Shown here in pieces: positions 1-4,652 of a stretch of 5,584 nucleotides of DNA. The stretch is from Elusimicrobia bacterium RBG_16_66_12 (GTDB lineage Bacteria > Elusimicrobiota > Elusimicrobia > UBA1565 > UBA9628): positions 2,177-7,760 of the forward strand of contig MGUL01000066.1 of assembly GCA_001800005.1 (NCBI GenBank), in the 5' to 3' direction. The notes beneath the pieces were generated by a model. The model did no database searches and was not told where the DNA came from. It saw only the letters and a program-made list of their open reading frames with translations. Numbering within the stretch: position 1 is the stretch's first letter; every line of letters starts with the position of its first letter. Position numbers and translations under genes: made by a program.

Positions 1-402
1 GATCTCCTCGATCTCGGCGCGGGTCAGCGGCTGCTTGTAGGCGACGATCGAGAGGGTCTCCTGGGCGGCCGTGGACAGCCGCATCGTCGCGCGGTCGGCG
101 AAGAGCTTGCGCAGATACCCGGACAGCTCGGGACGCGTCGCCATCTGCCAACCCTCGGCCACGGCGAGCAGGCGGTAGCCGGCGTCGCGCGACTCGAGGT
201 CGCGCCGCAGTCCCTCGACGGCCTCCACGATCCGGTCCTGGTCCCGGACCCCGACGATCTTGCCCAGCTCCGAGGCGGAGAGGGGGCGGTCGGTGATGAA
301 GAGCAGGCCTTCCAGCGCGCGCCTGAGCAGCGCGTCACTGGGGATCGGCGCTTCCGGCATCTCCGGCGTTTCCGGCGTCTCCGGCGACGGGGCTTGAGTC
401 AT
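1..402 (-). CDS. scpB: Segregation and condensation protein B (ScpB), 3' end cut by window edge
   Basis: ScpB is the winged-helix partner that binds the kleisin ScpA in the bacterial SMC-ScpAB complex, which compacts and helps segregate the chromosome. The first 134 residues are visible. A Pro/Glu-rich N-terminal tail (about 1-20) precedes the first winged-helix domain, which begins with LLRRALEGLLFITDRPLSAS (about 25-44) and runs to about 100. The second domain opens with the family hallmark STAAQETLSIVAYKQPLTRA (about 110-129). Known homologues are around 180-200 residues, so roughly a third is missing beyond base 1. The start at 402 was chosen because AAGGAGG lies 9 bases upstream. The next in-frame ATG at 360 has no properly spaced ribosome binding site. 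The 402 start makes the gene overlap scpA by 68 bases. Translation is probably coupled to scpA. The family assignment is secure; the exact start is likely but not proven. Confidence 0.93.
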   Translation of the reverse strand, partial: MTQAPSPETPETPEMPEAPIPSDALLRRALEGLLFITDRPLSASELGKIVGVRDQDRIVEAVEGLRRDLESRDAGYRLLAVAEGWQMATRPELSGYLRKLFADRATMRLSTAAQETLSIVAYKQPLTRAEIEEI

Positions 403-1117
403 CTGCGGAAGCCTCCTTCTTGAAGATCCGTATCTTTCCGAAGTTCGCGTCCTGGCGGATGAATATCTTCTGCAGCTTGGTCAGCTCGAGCATCGCGAGG
501 AAGCAGGCGATGATGCCGCGCCTCTTGCGCTCGTCGGCGAAGAGCTCCTCCCACTCGATCATGGGCTTCCCGGAGAGGAGGAAGAGGATCTTCTCCATCT
601 TCTCCTCGATCGGGAACTCCTCCCCCGTCACCTCGCGGGAATCGTCCTCGGCGCCGTCGAGGATGACTCGCAGGCGGTCCATCAGCTCGAAGAGCGAGAG
701 GTTCGGGGACTTGTCCGACTCCTCGAAGAACGGCGCGCCGCGGAAGAACACGTTCGACATCTCGTCGGCGCGGCCGGACAGGAACTTCGAGGCTCCCTTG
801 AACTTCTGATATTCCAGCAGCTTCTGCGCCAGCTCCGCGGCCGGGTCCGGACCGTCCTCGCCTTCGGCGGGGACGTCTTGATGGGGTAGCAGGGAGCGGG
901 ACTTGTAGGCCATCAGAGTGGCCGCCATCACCAGGAACTCCCCCGCGACGTCGAGGTTGAGGTCCTTCATCAGGTCGAGGAAGGCGAGGTACTCGCGCGT
1001 GATGTGCGCGATGGGGATGTTGTGGATGTCGAGGTCGTCCTTCTTGACCAGGAACAAAAGCAGGTCCAGCGGCCCCTCGAAGAGCTCCAGCGTCACCTCG
1101 TAGCCTTTCTCGGCCAT
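335..1117 (-). CDS. scpA: Segregation and condensation protein A (ScpA kleisin)
   Basis: ScpA is the kleisin that bridges the two SMC heads and recruits ScpB in the chromosome condensation complex. The product is 260 residues, the usual family length. The N-terminal SMC-neck-binding domain shows the signature YEVTLELFEGPLDLLLFLVK (6-25), IPIAHIT (34-40) and the conserved block LDVAGEFLVMAATLMAYKSR (55-74), ending in LLP. A charged, variable middle follows (about 80-165). The C-terminal winged helix that caps the SMC head spans about 172-234 and contains FLAMLELTKL and FGKIRIF. The tail after residue 235 is an Ala/Gly/Asp-rich, probably disordered extension encoded by a 9-bp tandem repeat. The start at 1117 shares its A with the TGA of trpS (TGATG), and GAGG sits 8 bases upstream. 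An open frame continues upstream to 1408, but there it only shadows trpS, so that longer start is rejected. Confidence 0.96.
   Translation of the reverse strand: MAEKGYEVTLELFEGPLDLLLFLVKKDDLDIHNIPIAHITREYLAFLDLMKDLNLDVAGEFLVMAATLMAYKSRSLLPHQDVPAEGEDGPDPAAELAQKLLEYQKFKGASKFLSGRADEMSNVFFRGAPFFEESDKSPNLSLFELMDRLRVILDGAEDDSREVTGEEFPIEEKMEKILFLLSGKPMIEWEELFADERKRRGIIACFLAMLELTKLQKIFIRQDANFGKIRIFKKEASADDSSPVAGDAGNAGDAGSADPQ
346..385. repeat. 9-bp tandem repeat (about 4.4 units) inside the scpA/scpB overlap
   Basis: On the minus strand the units are GCCGGAGAC, GCCGGAAAC, GCCGGAGAT and GCCGGAAGC, followed by a partial GCCG. They differ only in the last bases of each unit. Because 9 is a multiple of 3, each unit adds three codons in both overlapping genes without shifting frame. 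In scpA it encodes repeated AGD/AGN/AGD/AGS in the C-terminal tail. In scpB, read in another frame, it encodes repeated PET/PET/PEM/PEA in the N-terminal tail. The repeat probably arose by slippage, and the overlap may have grown with it. Confidence 0.85.
412..418 (-). promoter_or_regulatory. Ribosome binding site that decides the scpB start
   Basis: Read on the minus strand this is AAGGAGG, a near-perfect Shine-Dalgarno sequence, 9 bases before the ATG at 402-400. It is the strongest such site in the window and lies inside the coding sequence of scpA. It supports the upstream scpB start over the internal ATG at 360-358, and so supports the long 68-base overlap with scpA. Confidence 0.75.
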
Positions 1118-2187
1118 CAGCGCAGCCTCATCGCGGCGCGGACCTCGGCCATCGTCTCGCGGGCGACGGCGCGGGCCTTCTCGGCGCCCGAGGACAGCAC
1201 GGCATCGACATCCGAAACCTTGTAGGAATCCCGGCGCGCGCGGAAGGCGTCGAACGGCCCGGACATCTCGGCGAGGAGGTCCTTCTTGCACGCGCTGCAG
1301 CCGAGCCTGCCGGCGCGGCAGTCCTCGCCGCGAGCCTTGACGAAGGCCTCGTCGGCGTAAAGCGTGTGCAGGGAGAACACGGCGCACCCCGGCTCGTTCT
1401 CCGGGCACGGCTCCGGATGGCCCGGGTCGGTCGCCCTCTTGCGCGTCGGGTCGGTGTACATCGCCTTCACCTTCGTCTCGAGCGAGGCGGCCGCCTCGCA
1501 GAGGTCGATCGCGTTGCCGTACGACTTCGACATCTTGCGCGAATCGGTCCCGGGGACCTTCGGCGCCGACGTCAGCAGCGGCTGAGGTTCGGCGAAGACC
1601 GGCCCGAAGGCGTGGTTGAACTTGCGCGCGATCTCGCGCGAGAGCTCCAGATGCGGGAGCTGGTCCTGGCCGACGGGGACCTTGGTCCCGTGATAAAGGA
1701 GAACGTCCGCCGCCTGAAGGACGGGATAGCCCAGGAAACCGAAGGTCCTCAGCTCGTAGCTGACGCCCTGCTTGTTCTCCTCGTAGTGCGTCGCCTCGCC
1801 CGCGGCGGCCATGCCCGCCTTGGTCTTCGCCAATTCCTGAAGCTGCTCTTTCCAGGTCGGGTTATGCTCCAGCATGGAGAGCGGCGTGACCATCCCCAGC
1901 ATCAAGGCCAGCTCGGCGTGCTCGGGGACGTCCGACTGCCTGAAGATCACGCACTTCGACGGGTCGAGGCCGGCCGCCAGCCAGTCGAGGACCATCTCGC
2001 GGCAGTTCTCCTGGATATGAGAGGTGTCGTTGTAGCCCGTCGTGAGCATGTGCCAGTCCGCGACGCAGAAGAGGCAGGAGTATCGGTTCTGGAGGCCGAC
2101 CCAGTTCTTCAGGGCGCCCCAATAGTTCCCGATGTGCAGGCGGCCCGTCGGGCGCATGCCCGAGAAGACGATGTCGGCGCGCTTCAT
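1117..2187 (-). CDS. trpS: Tryptophanyl-tRNA synthetase (TrpRS) with a candidate iron-sulfur cysteine motif
   Basis: This class I synthetase activates tryptophan with ATP and attaches it to tRNA-Trp in the cytoplasm. The 356-residue length fits bacterial TrpRS. The Rossmann fold carries the HIGH-type motif as HIGN (18-21) within PTGRLHIGNYWGAL, the block VPVGQDQLPHLELSREIARK (170-189), and an exact KMSKS loop (218-222). Residues about 120-147 look longer and more charged than I expect in short bacterial TrpRSs. The C-terminal helical, anticodon-binding half contains Cys261, Cys268, Cys290, Cys297 and Cys300. The last four have spacing C-x21-C-x6-C-x2-C. As I recall, Thermotoga maritima TrpRS binds a [4Fe-4S] cluster through C-x22-C-x6-C-x2-C in this region, so a cluster is likely here (inference). 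The ATG at 2187 is the first good start and has no clear Shine-Dalgarno. The gene leads the trpS-scpA-scpB unit, with a one-base overlap into scpA. Confidence 0.97.
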   Translation of the reverse strand: MKRADIVFSGMRPTGRLHIGNYWGALKNWVGLQNRYSCLFCVADWHMLTTGYNDTSHIQENCREMVLDWLAAGLDPSKCVIFRQSDVPEHAELALMLGMVTPLSMLEHNPTWKEQLQELAKTKAGMAAAGEATHYEENKQGVSYELRTFGFLGYPVLQAADVLLYHGTKVPVGQDQLPHLELSREIARKFNHAFGPVFAEPQPLLTSAPKVPGTDSRKMSKSYGNAIDLCEAAASLETKVKAMYTDPTRKRATDPGHPEPCPENEPGCAVFSLHTLYADEAFVKARGEDCRAGRLGCSACKKDLLAEMSGPFDAFRARRDSYKVSDVDAVLSSGAEKARAVARETMAEVRAAMRLR

Positions 2188-2196
2188 TGCGTCGGG

Positions 2197-2225
2197 ATTC
2201 TAGCGCTTTGCCGAGTGGAATTCCA
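2197..2225 (-). promoter_or_regulatory. Weak candidate sigma-70-type promoter for trpS-scpA-scpB
   Basis: On the minus strand TAGAAT (2202-2197) matches the -10 consensus at five of six positions. With a 17-base spacer the -35 would be TGGAAT (2225-2220), which is a poor match. Transcription would start within a few bases of the trpS ATG at 2187, giving a very short leader or none, in line with the absence of a Shine-Dalgarno there. The -35 and spacer lie within the inverted repeat at 2211-2239. Only the -10 is persuasive. Confidence 0.3.
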
Positions 2226-2239
2226 GCATTTTCACTCGG
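2211..2239. repeat. Inverted repeat in the divergent trpS / receiver-MBL intergenic region
   Basis: CCGAGTGGAA (2211-2220) can pair with TTTCACTCGG (2230-2239) around a 9-base loop. The outer seven pairs are perfect, followed by one G-U and two A-U pairs as plus-strand RNA. Neither strand has a T-tract after the stem, and the two flanking genes point away from each other, so a terminator is unlikely. Its position over the candidate trpS promoter suggests an operator or a leader structure. The intergenic stretch 2188-2348 holds little else beyond a short GTTT-TG-AAAC dyad at 2297-2306, just upstream of the candidate receiver-gene promoter. Confidence 0.5.
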
Positions 2240-2313
2240 TGAGCGGCCCGCTGCCCCTGGTTTCGTCCGCGAAGCCTGCAGTTCGCGCCGGTGAGAGTTT
2301 TGAAACGGGCGCC

Positions 2314-2342
2314 TTGACGCCGTCCGGCCATCCTGTTACGCT
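2314..2342 (+). promoter_or_regulatory. Candidate promoter for a leaderless receiver-MBL transcript
   Basis: TTGACG (2314-2319) matches the -35 consensus at five of six positions. After a 17-base spacer comes TACGCT (2337-2342), which keeps the key T, A and final T of a -10, preceded by TGT as an extended -10 element (2334-2336). Counting seven bases past the -10 puts the transcription start at 2349, the A of the ATG. There is no Shine-Dalgarno before that ATG, which fits a leaderless mRNA. No transcript data are available. Confidence 0.45.
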
Positions 2343-2348
2343 TCGCCC

Positions 2349-3506
2349 ATGGCCGACGTCCTCATCTTCGACGACGACCCGCGAGTGGGCGACCTGGTGG
2401 GAGAGACCCTGCGCAGCCGGGGTCTGAGCACGGCGCATTTCCCCAGCGGAGCCGGGGTGGTCCAAATCGTGACGGACGCGCGCCCGCGCCTGGTCGTGCT
2501 CGACATCATGATGCCGGGCGTCGACGGCCTCAGCGCCTGCCGCGCCATCCGCGAGACCCCGGCAACGCGGCACGTCAAGATCGTCGTGCTCACCGCCAAG
2601 CATTTCGAGAAGGACCGCGAGGACGCCAAGCGCTACGGCGCCGATCTGTTCCTCAACAAGCCGTTCAAGACCGCCGACCTCGCCGCGGGCATCGGCAACC
2701 TGCTCGGCGTGGCCGAGCCCGCGGCCGGGCCGCCCGCGCCGCCGGCCGCGCCTCTCGTGGCCGCGCTCAACCCCGGCGGCTTGGTGCTGGAAGCCGCGGG
2801 ACGGTGGATATTCTTCGACGCGGGCAAGGGCACCACGCACTGGCTGGCGAGCCGCTCGGTCCTGCCGCCGACGGTCTGGGTCCTGCTCACTCGTTACGAC
2901 GACGACGCCATCTCCGAGCTGGGCGCCTTCGCCGCCCCTCTGGCCGCGGGCAAACGCGTGAACCTGGCAGGGCCCGACGATGCGAACTCCCTGCTGCAGC
3001 GCCTCGCGCCTCGCATGAACGGCTTGGCGGGCCGACGCGCTCCCGGCACGCCGTTGCTCTACCCCCAGCGCGAAGCCGACCTCCAGCTCGGTCCCGGGCT
3101 CATGACCGCGACACGCTACACCCAGCACGCCGGCTCCTGCCTGGCCTGGCGCCTCGACGTGCAGGGCCGCCGCATCGTCTGGTGTCCCGCCAACGAAATC
3201 CCCCCCGTGGCCGAGGATTGGAACCGCCACGAGCGCGAAAAGTTCAAGACCTTGTTCCTGGGCGCAGACCTCCTGCTCCACGGCTTCGCTCGCGGCGCAC
3301 GGGACCCCGCCTCGACGACGGCGCTCTACCGGGGCTCCTGGGAGCCCGTGGTCTCCTTGGCGCGCGACGCCGGCGTCAAGCGCCTAGGCCTGGTGCCGTT
3401 GGGTGGAGCGACCGGCGTCGGCATCGACGAGACCCTCGCGCGCAGCGGCGAGGCCGCTCCGATGGACTGCCGCGTCGCCCTTCCCGGCTCCGGATGGATC
3501 CTCTAG
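2349..3506 (+). CDS. Response-regulator receiver domain fused to a degenerate metallo-beta-lactamase-fold domain
   Basis: The protein has 385 residues and no signal peptide or membrane segment, so it is probably cytoplasmic. Residues 1-120 form a CheY-like receiver with the complete phosphorylation set: acidic pair Asp8/Asp9, phospho-acceptor Asp52 in VVLDIMMPG, switch Thr82 in VVLTAK and Lys104 in NKPF. An Ala/Pro linker (about 121-140) leads to a metallo-beta-lactamase-like domain (about 142-385). That assignment rests on VLEAAGRWIFFDAGKGTT, a strand-plus-motif TRYDDDAISEL (181-191) where HxHxDH is expected, TQHAGSCLAWRLD (258-270), GADLLLHGF, and a late helix-strand VVSLARDAGVKRLGLV. The ligands have mostly changed: His to Arg182, His to Asp184, His to Ala187, the later Asp to Ala281 and the last His to Pro350. 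Only Asp186 and His260 remain. It is therefore probably a pseudoenzyme acting by binding rather than hydrolysis (inference). No cognate kinase is adjacent. The receiver is certain; the MBL assignment is by pattern and fairly confident. Confidence 0.85.
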   Translation: MADVLIFDDDPRVGDLVGETLRSRGLSTAHFPSGAGVVQIVTDARPRLVVLDIMMPGVDGLSACRAIRETPATRHVKIVVLTAKHFEKDREDAKRYGADLFLNKPFKTADLAAGIGNLLGVAEPAAGPPAPPAAPLVAALNPGGLVLEAAGRWIFFDAGKGTTHWLASRSVLPPTVWVLLTRYDDDAISELGAFAAPLAAGKRVNLAGPDDANSLLQRLAPRMNGLAGRRAPGTPLLYPQREADLQLGPGLMTATRYTQHAGSCLAWRLDVQGRRIVWCPANEIPPVAEDWNRHEREKFKTLFLGADLLLHGFARGARDPASTTALYRGSWEPVVSLARDAGVKRLGLVPLGGATGVGIDETLARSGEAAPMDCRVALPGSGWIL

Positions 3507-4652
3507 GGCGAGGACCGCCCAGACCAGGACCGCGGCGTAGAGCTTGAAGTAGCCGGCGAGGATGTTCCAGCGCCCCATGCCGATCGTCTCGGCCAAGGCC
3601 TTGGTCGAGTCCAGCGCCGCGAAAAGGACGATCGCCGCGCGCGCGGCGAGCGGCGCGTCGGTCTCCAGGGCGGCGATGGTCGGGGGGATCAGCAGCAGGA
3701 AGGAGTAGTCCTTCAGTCGCGGGACGACCAGCGCGTAGGCGGCGATGTAGAGCATCATCGCCCGGCGGCGCCTGTCCTCTTCGCCGCCGCCGTCTTTGAT
3801 GATGCGCCGCAGCGAGAGCCCCGTCAAGGAAACGACGGCCGCGGCCCAGAGAACGTCGAGCCGCATGGCCCAGGACGAGGCTCGATTGCGGTCGCGCCAG
3901 GCGGTCTCGAGGACGTGCTGGAGGAAGCCCACGACCGAGCAGTTGTTCGGCCCGCGCTCGTAGCGCCAGGGCTGGGACGGGTCGCCGAGCTGGCGGAAGA
4001 AGCCCTTGAGCAGTCCGGGGTGCGCCGCCTCGTTGAGGCCGAAAAGCAGGAGGGCGAGGACGGCCCCCGCGAGGAGGGCGCGCCGGCGCGGCTTGGGCTG
4101 GGCGAGCAGCAGGGGCAGGAACGCGACGGGCAGCAGCTTCGGCTGCGCGGCGACGGCGATCAGGGACGCGAACAGCAGGTCCTTGCCGGCGACGAAGGCC
4201 GCCAGGCCCGCCCAGAGGACCAGGTGCTCGAAGGACGAGGCGTTGCCCGCCCGGAAGTCGTTCCAGAACGGGCTTCCGTAGGCGACCGCCGCGAAGAGCA
4301 CGCGCGGCAGGTCCGGCCCCGGACGCAGGACCCACCGACGCCAAAGCCAGAGCATCAAGAAGAGAGAGAGGACCTTCAGGGCCGCCCACAGCCTCTCGCC
4401 CGCTTCGCGGCCCCACGCGTCGGAGGCGGCGGCGAAGGGACGATAGAGGTCGGTCGCGAGCGGCGGGTAGAGGCACTGGTAGCCGACGCCGTCGAGGACC
4501 GGCATCGAGGCGTACGGATCGCCCCCGTTCGCCAGCGTGCGCGAGCACAGCAGGTAGACCTTCAGGTCCCACTGCAGGCGCCTCGTGCTCAGGAACAGCC
4601 CCGTGAAGACGGCCAGGATCAGGGCGGCGGCGACGGCCGCGCGCGGCCTCAT
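3384..4652 (-). CDS. GT87-family (DUF2029) multi-pass membrane glycosyltransferase
   Basis: The 422-residue polytopic protein has its first membrane segment at about 5-22 and roughly eight to ten hydrophobic segments in all (for example 93-106, 143-155, 159-183, 191-205, 267-280, 298-310, 317-328, 335-347 and 368-383). GT87 enzymes transfer sugars from polyprenyl-phosphate donors on the outer face of the inner membrane; mycobacterial PimE is a known example. The fold hallmarks are present: a catalytic-type Asp29 in QWDLKVYL in the first extracytoplasmic loop, GDPYAS (44-49), YPPLATDLYRP (62-72), GNASS (136-140), NNCSVVGFL (236-244) and PRLKDYSFLLLIPP (311-324). The acceptor cannot be read from sequence. 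The start at 4652 overlaps the upstream CCA-enzyme stop as ATGA. A longer open frame to 5039 only shadows that gene. The last 40 residues form a hydrophilic tail encoded entirely within the antisense 3' end of the receiver-MBL gene. Confidence 0.8.
   Translation of the reverse strand: MRPRAAVAAALILAVFTGLFLSTRRLQWDLKVYLLCSRTLANGGDPYASMPVLDGVGYQCLYPPLATDLYRPFAAASDAWGREAGERLWAALKVLSLFLMLWLWRRWVLRPGPDLPRVLFAAVAYGSPFWNDFRAGNASSFEHLVLWAGLAAFVAGKDLLFASLIAVAAQPKLLPVAFLPLLLAQPKPRRRALLAGAVLALLLFGLNEAAHPGLLKGFFRQLGDPSQPWRYERGPNNCSVVGFLQHVLETAWRDRNRASSWAMRLDVLWAAAVVSLTGLSLRRIIKDGGGEEDRRRRAMMLYIAAYALVVPRLKDYSFLLLIPPTIAALETDAPLAARAAIVLFAALDSTKALAETIGMGRWNILAGYFKLYAAVLVWAVLALEDPSGAGKGDAAVHRSGLAAAREGLVDADAGRSTQRHQA

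Noticed and set aside
24..338. A 104-codon minus-strand open frame over the scpB region.
   Set aside because: It is a Ser/Arg/Pro-rich out-of-frame reading of scpB, whose own frame shows clear winged-helix motifs.
1118..1408. An N-terminal extension of ScpA by 97 residues.
   Set aside because: It overlaps the conserved C-terminal half of trpS in another frame, and family alignment begins right after the Met at 1117.
2211..2239. Rho-independent terminator.
   Set aside because: The hairpin is not followed by a T-tract on either strand, and both flanking genes are transcribed away from it.
1366..2427. A 353-codon open frame on the plus strand opposite trpS that runs into the receiver gene.
   Set aside because: It mirrors a certain trpS gene, is rich in Arg/Leu/Val/Glu with no motifs, and enters the receiver gene out of frame.
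2232..3281. A 349-codon open frame on the minus strand opposite the receiver-MBL gene.
   Set aside because: Its translation is Arg/Gly/Ala/Val-rich low-complexity text with no recognisable motif. It is the usual antisense shadow of a high-GC gene, and the plus-strand frame has clear receiver motifs.
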